A stretch of DNA of 13,162 nt, taken from assembly GCA_035546355.1 (NCBI GenBank), contig DATKEH010000399.1, positions 1-13,162 of the forward strand, given 5' to 3'. The position numbers and the translations under genes are program-made. The DNA is from DATKEH01 sp035546355 (GTDB taxonomy: Bacteria; Acidobacteriota; Thermoanaerobaculia; Multivoradales; JAIOJS01). Each line of letters opens with the position of its first letter. Position 1 is the first letter of the stretch. Positions 1 to 7,910 of the stretch are shown piece by piece. The notes under the pieces are model-generated. The model saw nothing but the letters and a program-made list of their open reading frames with translations, had not been told where the DNA came from and ran no database searches.

Positions 1-644
1 GCCGAAGCCGAGCGGTGGTGGCCGTCGGCGACGTAGAGCGCCGGCACCGCCGCGAAGGCGCTGGCCAGCGCCGGCCCGGCGGCGGCGCGCCACACCGTGT
101 GCCGCACGCCGTCCTCGGCGGTGAAGTCGTACAGGGTGTGCCGCTCGGCGATCTCCGCGGCCACCAGGGCGTCGACCGCCGGCCGGCCGCGGTAGGTGAG
201 GAACACCGGCCCGGCGTGGGCGCGGACGGCGAGGAGGTGGCGCGTACGGTCCTCCTCCTTGTCGGCCCGCGTGCGCTCGTGCTTCTTGATCAGGTCGCGG
301 TCGTACTCGTCCACCGAGCAGCAGCCGACGACGCCGATCTGCGAATGCTCCCCCAGCACCTGGCGGTAGAGGTAGAGGGCGGGCCGCGGGTCGCGCTCCA
401 GCGCGCCCTGGGCGACGAGGCCACGGAGGGCGTCGCGGGCGCGATCGTAGACGGCGTCTGCATGCGGGTCCGTGCCCGGCGGCAGGTCGATCTCCGAGCG
501 CACGACGTGCAGGAAGGAGAGTGGGTTCCCGGCCGCCAGGCGGCGCGCCTCGTCGCCGTCGACGACGTCGTAGGGGACGCTCGCCACCCGCGCTGCCAGC
601 TCGGGCCGCGGACGCAGGGCGCGGAAGGGGCGCAGGGTCGCCAT
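1..644 (-). CDS. DUF1015 family protein, N-terminal part (runs off left edge)
   Basis: An open frame starts at the ATG complementary to 642-644 and continues without a stop to the left edge, giving the first 214 residues. The start reads MATLRPFRALRP, followed by a VPYDVVDGDEA stretch, NPLSFLHV, and VADGHHRSAS at the truncated end. These are the landmarks of the DUF1015 family, whose members are usually about 400 residues, so about half is missing. The biochemical role of the family is not established; the conserved DGHHR motif suggests an enzyme. The gene begins 21 bases after the transglycosylase stop on the same strand, so the two are probably co-transcribed. The ribosome-binding site is weak (AGGAT-like, about 11 bases upstream). 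Family assignment is firm; function is unknown. Confidence 0.85.
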   Translation of the reverse strand, partial: MATLRPFRALRPRPELAARVASVPYDVVDGDEARRLAAGNPLSFLHVVRSEIDLPPGTDPHADAVYDRARDALRGLVAQGALERDPRPALYLYRQVLGEHSQIGVVGCCSVDEYDRDLIKKHERTRADKEEDRTRHLLAVRAHAGPVFLTYRGRPAVDALVAAEIAERHTLYDFTAEDGVRHTVWRAAAGPALASAFAAVPALYVADGHHRSAS

Positions 645-665
645 GGCGCGGTCGATCCTAACCCC

Positions 666-3167
666 TCAGGGCTCGGGCTGGGTCCCCCCCGCCGGCTCGT
701 CGCCCATGTAGATCTCGCCATAGCGGTAGTAGCTGTTCAGCACCTTGCGCACGTAGTGCTTGGTCTCCGAGAAGCTGATCGCGGAGAGGAAGTAGTCGGG
801 GCCGGGCGCGGGGGCGAGCCGGCGCCAGGCGCGGCTCTGATGGGGTCCGGCGTTGTAGGCGGCGGCGGCGGCGTAGAGATCCCCGTCGAACCGCTCGAGC
901 AGGGACCCGAGGTAGCTGGCGCCCAGGTGGATGATGATCCGCGGGTCGTAGAGGTCCTCCGCCGCCACCTCTACCAGCCCGAGGTCGCGTCCCACCTGCC
1001 GCGCCGTGGTGATGATGAACTGCATCAGGCCGCGCGCCGCGGCCACCGACTTGGCGCGGGCGTTGAAGCGCGACTCCTCGCGCATGACCGCCAGCACCAG
1101 GCGGGGGTCGACGCCGTAGCGGGCCGCGTCGGCGGCGATGATCGGGTAGAAGTAGCGCGGGTAGAGCAGCTCGCGAACCACGCGCGGCAGCAGCTCGGGC
1201 GCGAAGGGGTCGGGGACCGCCTGCATCAGCACCTCGATGGCGTGGATGGACTCCCGCGAGGCGTTGGCCAGGTGGAACGCCTGGGAGCGGGTGAGGCCGG
1301 AGCGCATGGGAGTCAGCGGATAGCGCTCCGCGAGGACGTCGACGGCGTCGTCGAACAGGCCCATCGCCAACAGCAGGTCCCCCCGCGTCGGCTCCTCCAG
1401 GGGGAACCGCGGCAACGGATGCGGGGTGAGCTCCAGCACCTCCCGGTACTGCGGCAGCTGGCGGTAGATGGCCGCCAGTCGGGCGAGGTCCTGTGCGTGC
1501 TCGCGGGTCGGCAGCAGCACGGCGTCGGTCTGCAGCCGGCGCGCCGCGGCGAGGTCCGAGGCGGCGAGCGCTGCCGCGGCCTCTCGCCGCCGGGCCTCGC
1601 CCAGGGTGCGGGCCCACCCGGCCAGCTGCGGGGCCCGCAGCCGTTCCCGCACCAGGTAGGCGAAGTGCGTGGGTACCGGGGAGCGCAGCACCAGGAGGTA
1701 GGCGCTGACCGCCGCCTCGGGGTTGACGGACTCGAGCGCCCGGGCGCGCCAGTAGGTCACCTCGGCCGCCTCGTGCTCCCCGAGGAGCCGCTGCGGGATC
1801 TCGGCCAGGGTGACGAGGGCCGCGGCCGCCTCCCCGGCGGCGACCTGCGCCACCGCGTAGGCCACCGCCCCCTCGACCCGCGCCGGGTCCCGCGGGAAGA
1901 GGCGCTGCAGCAGCCGCAGGTCGTGGGCGGCGTCGCCCCAGCGGCCTTCCCGGGCCCGCAGCCGCAGCCGGCTGGTGAGGGCGGCACTGGTGGCGGCGTG
2001 CCTGCCGCGCACGGCGATGGCCCGCGTCATCAGCTCCTCGGCGGCGCGGTCGTCCTCCAGCAGCTGCGCCGCCCGCGCGGCGTGGAAGAAGTATCGCGCC
2101 CGCTCGGCGTCCGGGCCGCGCTCCTGCGCCGCCCGCAGGTAGCTGTCCCAGGCGTCCTGGTAGTCCTCGGCGAAGAAGTGGGCGCGGCCGATGGCGAAGT
2201 CCACCTCCGCCCGCCGCTTCGCCGGCAGGCGCCGGCGGGCTGCGGACAGCAGCTCGACGGCGCGGTCGAAGTGACGATGGGAGCGGAGCGTCTCGGCGAC
2301 CAGCAGCAGGGACTCCGGGTCGAGCCGGGCGAGGAGGTCGGCGCGGTCGAGGGCGCGAGAGACCCGGTCGGCGGCGTCGTCGCCGCCCCGCGCCGCCAGC
2401 AGCTCGAGCCCGAGGCGCAGGCCCTCCGCGACCCGGCCGAGGTCGAACAGGGCGGCGACGCGGTAGGCGTCGAGATCCCGTTGCAGCGAATCCGGCATCA
2501 CCGCACGGGCTTGCTCGGCCCAGGCCAGGAGCTCCCCCGGGCGGCCCCGTGCCCCGCGGTAGGCGAGCTCGTCTTCCGCCACTTGCGGGTGGTAGGGCGA
2601 ACCGGGGTGGTCGCCCAGCAGCTGCCCTCGCAGGCGGCTCGCCTCGTCTTGCTCTCCGGCGACCGCGGCGGCCTGGGCGGCGTGGAACAGCGCCACCGCG
2701 CGCAGCTCGCTCTGCGACTCCAGGAAGGGCTGGAAGCGAGGGCGGGCGGCCTCGGTGTCCCCCTGCTCGAGCAGGGCTCTCGCATGCAGGTAGCCGAGCC
2801 GGTTGGCAGCGTACAGGTCCGGCTCGTCGCGCTCGATGGCGGCGAGCTCCGCCACCAGCCGATCCCAGGCGCCAGCCTCCTCCAGCTCCAGGAAGCGGGT
2901 CGTCCAGTCTCGCGGAGGCAGAGCCTGGGGTGGCGGGGCGGTGCGGGCGGCGGTGAGCGGCGAGGCGGTCGCCGGCGTCGTCGCGTCCGCCCGGAAGACC
3001 GGCCGCCGTGGCGCCGGATCCCGTACCGCCAATCCGCCGACCAGCAGGCCGAGGAGCAGCGCGGCGCCGGTCGCCGCCACCGCCCCTGCGCGCAACCGCG
3101 GTAGCCGGCCGCCGCGGCGGGTAGGCGCAGAGCGCTCGCGCCCCGCTGCCACCTCGCGCTCGCTCAC
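666..3167 (-). CDS. slt: Slt-family soluble-type lytic murein transglycosylase with membrane anchor
   Basis: This 833-residue enzyme should cleave peptidoglycan glycan strands in the periplasm, forming 1,6-anhydromuramyl ends. Residues about 26-48 form a single hydrophobic segment after a basic N-terminus, so it is probably anchored in the inner membrane. Residues about 80-650 are Ala/Leu/Arg-rich helical pairs of TPR type, resembling the superhelical body of Slt70. The catalytic SLT (GH23) domain fills the C-terminus: the REESRFN motif contains the expected catalytic Glu698, followed by GLMQF (713-717) and AYNAGP (YNAGP 771-775). It is longer than E. coli Slt (about 645 residues) because the repeat region is larger. 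The start is GTG without a clear Shine-Dalgarno, 46 bases after the upstream gene; no usable start lies further upstream in frame. An oddity is FIITTA after GLMQ, where most relatives have a Pro-containing MPxTA-like stretch. Confidence 0.92.
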   Translation of the reverse strand: MSEREVAAGRERSAPTRRGGRLPRLRAGAVAATGAALLLGLLVGGLAVRDPAPRRPVFRADATTPATASPLTAARTAPPPQALPPRDWTTRFLELEEAGAWDRLVAELAAIERDEPDLYAANRLGYLHARALLEQGDTEAARPRFQPFLESQSELRAVALFHAAQAAAVAGEQDEASRLRGQLLGDHPGSPYHPQVAEDELAYRGARGRPGELLAWAEQARAVMPDSLQRDLDAYRVAALFDLGRVAEGLRLGLELLAARGGDDAADRVSRALDRADLLARLDPESLLLVAETLRSHRHFDRAVELLSAARRRLPAKRRAEVDFAIGRAHFFAEDYQDAWDSYLRAAQERGPDAERARYFFHAARAAQLLEDDRAAEELMTRAIAVRGRHAATSAALTSRLRLRAREGRWGDAAHDLRLLQRLFPRDPARVEGAVAYAVAQVAAGEAAAALVTLAEIPQRLLGEHEAAEVTYWRARALESVNPEAAVSAYLLVLRSPVPTHFAYLVRERLRAPQLAGWARTLGEARRREAAAALAASDLAAARRLQTDAVLLPTREHAQDLARLAAIYRQLPQYREVLELTPHPLPRFPLEEPTRGDLLLAMGLFDDAVDVLAERYPLTPMRSGLTRSQAFHLANASRESIHAIEVLMQAVPDPFAPELLPRVVRELLYPRYFYPIIAADAARYGVDPRLVLAVMREESRFNARAKSVAAARGLMQFIITTARQVGRDLGLVEVAAEDLYDPRIIIHLGASYLGSLLERFDGDLYAAAAAYNAGPHQSRAWRRLAPAPGPDYFLSAISFSETKHYVRKVLNSYYRYGEIYMGDEPAGGTQPEP

Positions 3168-3213
3168 GGTCGATGCAACCGACGAAGGCTGGACGTCTCG
3201 CCGGAGGGGCGGC

Positions 3214-4065
3214 TCAGCGCCGGGTCCTGGCGCCGAGACCGTGGCGGTTGCGGAATGCCGGCGATTGCACCATGGTGTCGACGACCTCGGCGATCTGCCC
3301 GCGGGCCATCAGGTCCAGCTGTCGCTGCCAGACTCCCTGCTCGATGTCGCCGCTCTCGTGGCCCAGCAGGTGGCGGTGGAGCGCCAGCAGGCGCTGCTGG
3401 TTGCAGGAGCGCTCGTAGACCGTGATCTGGCTCTCGCGGCTGTTGGCAATGTCGCGGGCCAGCTGGACGAGAGCGGGGTAGCCGCCGGCGCGCAGCCTCT
3501 CCGCGGCGCTGGTGGCGGCGCCGGGCTCCGGTGCGCGCAGCAGGATGCCCTGGTACAGGTTCGCTACCAGCTGCTCGAGGACGGCGGGCTCCGGCGTCCT
3601 GTCTCGCGGCACGATGCGGACCGGGAGCGCCCCGCGCCGCTGGCTGCGGTGGGCGACTTCGACCTCAGCGGGTAGCTCCCAGGCGACCGCCAGCGCCGCC
3701 CGCTGATCGCCCGGGTTGCCGAGCGGTGTGGCGGTCACCAGCGCGCGGCCTCCACCGAGGTCCTCCACCTCCAGGCGCTGCTGCCCCTGGTGCACGGAGA
3801 AGCGGGCGTCGAGATAGCGGCGCTCGCCGCCGGCGGTGCGCGCCGGCGCGAATACGTTCAGCAGCACCGTCTCGCCAGCGCCCAGCTCCAGGACGTCGTC
3901 GGCGGCGAGCACGCGCAGCTCGTTGTGGCTCTGCGGGTCGCGTACGCTGACCCGCACGGACTCCACCGGCTGCGCCGGCAGGGCGGTGGGAAGGGCGAGG
4001 ATCGCTGCCGCCACGGCGGCGATCCAGGCGGGCTTGCGACTGGGGTTACGATTCGGATGGGTCAT
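3214..4065 (-). CDS. Exported protein with two degenerate DUF4214-like repeats
   Basis: This 283-residue protein has a clear Sec signal peptide: basic residues at 6-11, a hydrophobic core at 13-29 and a likely cleavage after LPA at 31. Residues about 32-150 look beta-rich (alternating VRVSVRD, ARFSVHQ, ALVTATP, ALAVAWEL), possibly an Ig-like sandwich. The C-terminal half has two helical segments resembling the DUF4214 pattern (LYxxxLxRxP ... SxE/SPxF). The first is around residues 162-210 (NLYQGILLRAPEPG ... NSRES). The second is at 221-275 (LHRHLLGHE ... VQSPAFRNRH). DUF4214 modules occur in surface and secreted proteins, but their function is poorly defined. The ATG is preceded by GGAGGA (complement of 4073-4078), which fixes the start. 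It heads a probable operon with the lytic transglycosylase, suggesting an envelope role. I do not recognise a named family for the whole protein. Confidence 0.75.
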   Translation of the reverse strand: MTHPNRNPSRKPAWIAAVAAAILALPTALPAQPVESVRVSVRDPQSHNELRVLAADDVLELGAGETVLLNVFAPARTAGGERRYLDARFSVHQGQQRLEVEDLGGGRALVTATPLGNPGDQRAALAVAWELPAEVEVAHRSQRRGALPVRIVPRDRTPEPAVLEQLVANLYQGILLRAPEPGAATSAAERLRAGGYPALVQLARDIANSRESQITVYERSCNQQRLLALHRHLLGHESGDIEQGVWQRQLDLMARGQIAEVVDTMVQSPAFRNRHGLGARTRR

Positions 4066-4211
4066 GCCGAGGTCCTCCGTGACAGGGTCGCCCCGCCGCG
4101 CGGGGGTGGCGGGGGGCGCGGGATGGCGTCTGCAAGCGACGAGCCACGATCGCTCCCGGACCCGCCTATGCCAAAATGACGCGCGGCTCGCCCTCGCGCC
4201 CGCCGTCGGCC
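4066..4211. promoter_or_regulatory. Divergent intergenic region with G-runs
   Basis: These 146 bases separate the minus-strand envelope operon from the plus-strand response regulator and must hold promoters for both. The Shine-Dalgarno of the minus-strand gene is at 4073-4078. On the plus strand there are G-runs at 4085-4087, 4102-4106, 4111-4116 and 4120-4122. The only AT-rich island is around 4168-4179. I looked for a sigma-54 -24/-12 element (GG and GC ten bases apart) and found none with correct spacing. Confidence 0.5.
4169..4177 (+). promoter_or_regulatory. Possible extended -10 element of the response regulator gene
   Basis: TGC followed by CAAAAT resembles an extended -10 (TGn plus a TATAAT-like hexamer) in a region otherwise almost free of A and T. 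No convincing -35 hexamer lies 16-18 bases upstream. If it is used, transcription starts near 4184, so translation would have to begin at the ATG at 4212 rather than the one at 4176. This is inference only. Confidence 0.3.
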
Positions 4212-5597
4212 ATGTCCCAACCCCAGGTATTGATCATCGACGACGAGACCGGCTCCCGTGAGTCGATGGCCCTGGCCATCGAGAAGACGGGGCTGGCGGT
4301 GAAGACGTTCGACGACGCCCGCCGCGCGCTCGAGTACCTCGAGGGCAACCCGGCGCCGCGGCTGGCGCTGTGCGATCTGCGCATGCCGGGGATGGACGGG
4401 CTGGCGTTTCTGCAGGAGGTCCGCCAGCGCGAGCTCGACCTCGGGGTGGTGCTGATCACCGCTTACGGCTCGATCGAGTCGGCGGTGGAGGCGATGCGGG
4501 TAGGGGCCGACGACTACCTCACCAAGCCGGTCGACCTCTACGAGTTGCGCAAGCGGGTGGCCAACCTGCTGGAGAACCGGCGCCTCAAGGAGGAGGTCAG
4601 CTCGCTGCGGGCGATGCTCGACAAGCGCTACGGGTTCGAGAGCATCATCGGCCACTCGGCGCCCATGGAGCGGCTGTTCGAGCAGATGCGACTGGTCGCC
4701 CCTACCCGCTCGAGCGTCCTGATCGTCGGAGAGAGCGGCACCGGCAAGGAGCTGGTGGCCTCGGCGCTGCACCGCGCCAGCCCGCGCCGCGACCAGCGCT
4801 TCCTGGCCATCAACTGCGGCGCGATCCCTTCCGACATCCTGGAGAGCGAGCTGTTCGGGCACGAGCGCGGCTCCTTTACCGGCGCCGTGGCGCGCAAGAT
4901 CGGCAAGTTCGAGCTGGCCCACAAGGGCACCCTGTTCCTCGACGAGATCAGCGAGCTGTACCCCGAGCTGCAGGTCAAGCTGCTGCGCGTGCTCGAGGAG
5001 CGCCAGATCATGCGCGTCGGCGGCAGCGACCTGATCGAGGTCGATTTCCGGCTGATCGCCGCCACCAACCGCGACTTGGAGAACGAGGTGGCCGAGGGGC
5101 GGTTCCGCGAGGACCTCTACTACCGCCTGAAGGTGGTGACGCTGGCGATCCCACCGCTGCGCCAGCGAGGGTCGGACGTGGCGCTGCTCGCCGAGCACTA
5201 CCTCGCCGAGCTCTGCGCCGAGCATGGCAAGCCCCCGATCCGCCTGGCGCCGGGCGCCCTGGAGGCGATGACCCGCTACGAGTGGCCGGGCAACGTGCGC
5301 CAGCTCAAGAACGTGCTCGAATCGCTGGTCATCTTTCAGCAGGGGGGGATCGACGTCCATGACCTGCCGGCGGAGATACGACAGCAGGGCGGTGCGGCGC
5401 CCGCCGGCGAAGGGCCGATCCAGGCCAGCGACGGACGCGCGCGGACGATGGAGGAGATCGAGCGGCAGGCCATCCTGGAGACCCTGCGGCGCACCGGTGG
5501 CCACCGCGCCCGGGCCGCCAGCCTGCTCGGCATCGGCTTGCGAACCCTGCAGCGCAAGCTGAAGGACTACAAGGAACAGGGCCTCTGGGAAGATTGA
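4212..5597 (+). CDS. NtrC/AtoC-type sigma-54-dependent response regulator
   Basis: From Met at 4212 the protein has 461 residues in the classic three-domain order. The receiver domain (about 3-120) has the acidic pair IIDDE, phosphoacceptor Asp55 in CDLRMPG, a conserved Thr in LITAYG and a Lys in YLTKP. The AAA+ domain (about 135-370) has Walker A GESGTGKE at 173-180, a GSFTGA version of the sigma-54 contact loop GAFTGA at 220-225, Walker B GTLFLDEI at 239-246 and an arginine-finger segment [10 protein letters not shown]. The C-terminus is a Fis-type helix-turn-helix ([19 protein letters not shown]). It should activate sigma-54 promoters when phosphorylated. No histidine kinase is adjacent, so its partner and targets are unknown. 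An in-frame ATG at 4176 would add 12 non-homologous residues; neither start has a Shine-Dalgarno. I chose 4212 because it places the receiver domain and Asp55 at their usual distance from the start. Confidence 0.93.
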   Translation: MSQPQVLIIDDETGSRESMALAIEKTGLAVKTFDDARRALEYLEGNPAPRLALCDLRMPGMDGLAFLQEVRQRELDLGVVLITAYGSIESAVEAMRVGADDYLTKPVDLYELRKRVANLLENRRLKEEVSSLRAMLDKRYGFESIIGHSAPMERLFEQMRLVAPTRSSVLIVGESGTGKELVASALHRASPRRDQRFLAINCGAIPSDILESELFGHERGSFTGAVARKIGKFELAHKGTLFLDEISELYPELQVKLLRVLEERQIMRVGGSDLIEVDFRLIAATNRDLENEVAEGRFREDLYYRLKVVTLAIPPLRQRGSDVALLAEHYLAELCAEHGKPPIRLAPGALEAMTRYEWPGNVRQLKNVLESLVIFQQGGIDVHDLPAEIRQQGGAAPAGEGPIQASDGRARTMEEIERQAILETLRRTGGHRARAASLLGIGLRTLQRKLKDYKEQGLWED

Positions 5598-5614
5598 CGG
5601 AGAGGAGATGACCG

Positions 5615-5827
5615 ATGGAGATCCCGTCCGAAGTCCTGGTGCACAGCGAGCAGCTCGGCGTCAAGGGGGGGCGTGGAACTCTCCTGCGGGTCGGCGAGGG
5701 CTACTACGAGCTGAACCTCAAGTTCGGTGACAACGTCCACCGGGTGCTGCTGCCGATCGGCGGCACGGCGCTGATCGCCGCCGAACCGGAGCCGGTCCTG
5801 CGTAGCGACATCGAGATCGAGCGGTAG
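5615..5827 (+). CDS. Conserved-looking small protein of unknown function (70 aa)
   Basis: A 70-residue frame starts at an ATG with a strong Shine-Dalgarno (GGAGAGGAG at 5599-5607) and lies 17 bases after the response regulator stop, so the two are almost certainly co-transcribed. The sequence alternates polar and hydrophobic residues (TLLRVGEGYYELNLKFG, then HRVLLPIGGTALIA), which suggests a small all-beta fold, and it ends in an acidic tail. It has no signal peptide, membrane segment or cysteine. I do not recognise the family. The linkage suggests it may be functionally tied to the regulator, or may simply travel with it. Another ATG at 5608 is in a different frame and is not the start. Confidence 0.7.
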   Translation: MEIPSEVLVHSEQLGVKGGRGTLLRVGEGYYELNLKFGDNVHRVLLPIGGTALIAAEPEPVLRSDIEIER

Positions 5828-5984
5828 AGCTGGCCTCCGGGGACGGCTCGGCCCACGGACTCGGGCGCCACCGGCGGCCGGCGTCGGATGCGCGGGACAG
5901 GCCGCTGGCGAGCGGGGCTTCGGCTGCCGGGTATACACTCGCCGCCGGTGCGCTCGCAGAGAGCGGGCGACGGGGGAGGACGAC
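5828..5984 (+). promoter_or_regulatory. sppA leader with -10-like TATACA
   Basis: These 157 bases upstream of sppA are GC-rich apart from GTATACACT at 5931-5939. The TATACA at 5932-5937 is a plausible sigma-70-type -10; I see no matching -35. A transcript from it would have a leader of about 40 bases ending in the GGAGGA at 5975-5980. No terminator with a T-run is visible after the small gene, so read-through from the regulator operon is possible. Confidence 0.4.
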
Positions 5985-7775
5985 GTGAGGCGATCGACGA
6001 AGGTCCTGTTGGTGGTGCTGGTTCTCGCCGTGGTGACGGCGGGAGTGGTGGTGCTCGCTGCCCTCGCCTGGTGGATGGGATCGGGCAGGGTGCCGTCGCG
6101 GACGATCCTCGAGGTCGACGTCGAGGAAGCGTTCTTCGAGTACATCCCAGAGGGCGATCCGTTCGCCGCGCTGTGGCTCAAGGACAAGATGCGGCTTCGC
6201 GACTTCGTCGCCGCGCTCGCGGCCGCGGCCGAGGACGACAGGGTGGTCGGGCTGGTGGCGCGGGTGGCGCCCATGGGAGGGATCGGACTCGGGCAGATCG
6301 AGGAGATGCGCCGCGCCGTCGCCGCCTTCCGCGCCGCCGGCAAGCCGGCGATCGCGTTTGCCGACACCTTCGGCGAGATCTCGGCGGCCAACGGCGCCTA
6401 CTACCTCGCGTCGGCCTTCGACGAGGTGTACATCCAACCGTCGGGCGACGTCGGCCTCACCGGGCTGCTGTACACCTCCCCCTTCGTCCGTGGCACGCTG
6501 GACAAGATCGGCGTCGAGCCGGAGATGGCGCAGCGCTACGAGTACAAGAACGCCATGAACACCTTCACCGAGACGGGCTACACCGAGGCGCATCGCGAGG
6601 CGATGGAGGCCCTCGCCAGCTCCACCTTCGAGCACATGGTGGGGGAGATCGCCGCGGTTCGCGACCTCGACCCGGCCCGGCTGCGGGCGCTGGTCGACCG
6701 CGGCCCGTTCCTCGGTGAGGAGGCGGCCGACTCGGGGTTGGTCGACGGGCTGCTCTATCGCGACCAGGTGTACGACCGCATCGAGGAGCTCGGCGCCGCA
6801 GCCAACGGCGGCGGCGAGCCCGGGTTGCTGTACCTGCGAAAGTACTGGCAGCGAGCGAAGCGCCCGAAGCTGCGGGGCCCGGCGATCGGCCTGGTGTACG
6901 GCGTCGGTGCGGTGGTGCGCGGCGACAGCGAGTACGATCCGTTCGGCGGCGGGTTCGTCATGGGTGGAGAGACCGTCGCCGCGGCCCTGCGGGCGGCGGT
7001 GGAGGACGACGACGTGGCCGCGATCATCCTGCGGGTGGACAGCCCGGGGGGCTCCTACGTGGCCTCGGACATGGTGTGGCGGGAAGTGCGGCGGGCGCGC
7101 GAGGCGGGCAAGCCGGTGATCGCTTCGATGGGCAACGTGGCGGCTTCCGGCGGCTACTTCGTGGCGATGGCAGCCGACAAGATCGTCGCCGAGCCCACCA
7201 CCATCACCGGCTCGATCGGCGTGCTCGGCGGCAAGCTCGTCACCACCGACATGTGGCAGAAGCTGGGGATCTCGTTCGACAGCGTGCAGACCTCGGAGCA
7301 TGCCGACATGTTCAGCAGCGTCCACGAGTTCGACCCCGGGGAGTGGCAGCGCTTCAACGCCTGGCTCGACCGCGTCTACGACGACTTCACGGGCAAGGTG
7401 GCCGAGGGCCGCGGCCTGCCGCTGGAAAGGGTGCGGCAGGTCGCCAAGGGGCGCGTGTGGTCGGGCGTCGACGCGCATCGCATCGGGCTGGTCGACGAGC
7501 TCGGCGGGCTCGACGTGGCCGAGCGGCTGGCGCGCGAAGCCGCCGGCATCGGTCCGGAGGAGCGGGTCGAGCTGCGCGAGTTCCCGCGTCCGACCTCGCC
7601 GTTCGAGGCGCTGTTCGGCGAAGGGCCGGACAACAGCGAAGGGGAGGCGGTGCGCGCCGTCGCGCTGCGCCTGTTGGAGACGGTTCGCCCGCTGGCTGCG
7701 GCGCTCGAGGCGGCCGGGCTACGGGAGCGCGAGGCGCGGGTGCTGCGGATGCCGGACGTCTGGCTGCCGCAGTAG
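5985..7775 (+). CDS. sppA: Signal peptide peptidase SppA, 67K type
   Basis: This 596-residue inner-membrane serine protease of family S49 should degrade signal peptides left after protein export. Residues about 7-31 form the single membrane anchor. It is the long tandem type: an N-terminal S49 half (about 85-260) and a C-terminal half (about 325-500). The catalytic dyad is split between the halves as in E. coli: Lys188 in the YEYKNAMN stretch and Ser388 in NVAASGGY. They are 200 residues apart, the same spacing as Lys209/Ser409 of E. coli SppA. The GSIGVLGGK segment after the serine is also typical. The start is GTG, set by GGAGGA at 5975-5980 and by the position of the anchor; the first residues MRRSTK give the usual basic N-terminus. 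Assignment is firm. Confidence 0.95.
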   Translation: MRRSTKVLLVVLVLAVVTAGVVVLAALAWWMGSGRVPSRTILEVDVEEAFFEYIPEGDPFAALWLKDKMRLRDFVAALAAAAEDDRVVGLVARVAPMGGIGLGQIEEMRRAVAAFRAAGKPAIAFADTFGEISAANGAYYLASAFDEVYIQPSGDVGLTGLLYTSPFVRGTLDKIGVEPEMAQRYEYKNAMNTFTETGYTEAHREAMEALASSTFEHMVGEIAAVRDLDPARLRALVDRGPFLGEEAADSGLVDGLLYRDQVYDRIEELGAAANGGGEPGLLYLRKYWQRAKRPKLRGPAIGLVYGVGAVVRGDSEYDPFGGGFVMGGETVAAALRAAVEDDDVAAIILRVDSPGGSYVASDMVWREVRRAREAGKPVIASMGNVAASGGYFVAMAADKIVAEPTTITGSIGVLGGKLVTTDMWQKLGISFDSVQTSEHADMFSSVHEFDPGEWQRFNAWLDRVYDDFTGKVAEGRGLPLERVRQVAKGRVWSGVDAHRIGLVDELGGLDVAERLAREAAGIGPEERVELREFPRPTSPFEALFGEGPDNSEGEAVRAVALRLLETVRPLAAALEAAGLREREARVLRMPDVWLPQ

Positions 7776-7910
7776 CGACCTTGCGATGCAGTCCGCCACG
7801 CGCCAGAAGCGGTGTGATGGCGGCCACAACGGGCTTGTGATCGAGCCCATTGCGGCGCCAAGGCCCGAGGAGTAGGGTAGGCGCCCCCACCGGCAAGAGG
7901 AGAGTCACCC
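7776..7910 (+). promoter_or_regulatory. Bactofilin leader with candidate promoter
   Basis: This 135-base gap holds TTGCGG at 7850-7855 and TAGGGT at 7873-7878, exactly 17 bases apart, a plausible high-GC sigma-70-type promoter (3/6 match in each box). Two copies of the palindrome GGCGCC (7854-7859 and 7880-7885) flank the -10 and could act as an operator or a hairpin. A weak GGGCT/AGCCC hairpin (7831-7848, no T-run) might be a remnant of an sppA terminator. The Shine-Dalgarno GAGGAG is at 7897-7902. Confidence 0.35.

Noticed and set aside
15..3104. A 1029-codon open frame on the plus strand
   Set aside because: It lies antisense to the DUF1015 and lytic transglycosylase genes, whose motifs are unmistakable. 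Its translation is a Gly/Arg/Val-rich composition with no domain, as expected from the complementary strand of GC-rich codons.
4122..4140. A possible sigma-54 promoter ahead of the response regulator (TGGCGTCTGCAAGC)
   Set aside because: The spacing between GG and GC is nine rather than ten bases, and the TTGC part of the consensus is missing.
4062..5504. A 480-codon open frame on the minus strand
   Set aside because: It is antisense to the response regulator, which has all its receiver, AAA+ and helix-turn-helix motifs.
5718..7478. A 586-codon open frame on the minus strand
   Set aside because: It is antisense to sppA, which has both catalytic residues. The His/Arg/Pro-rich translation shows no recognisable motif.
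7815..7845. A possible sigma-54 promoter ahead of the bactofilin (TGGCGG ... GGGC)
   Set aside because: The GG and GC elements are not ten bases apart and the flanking bases do not match the consensus.
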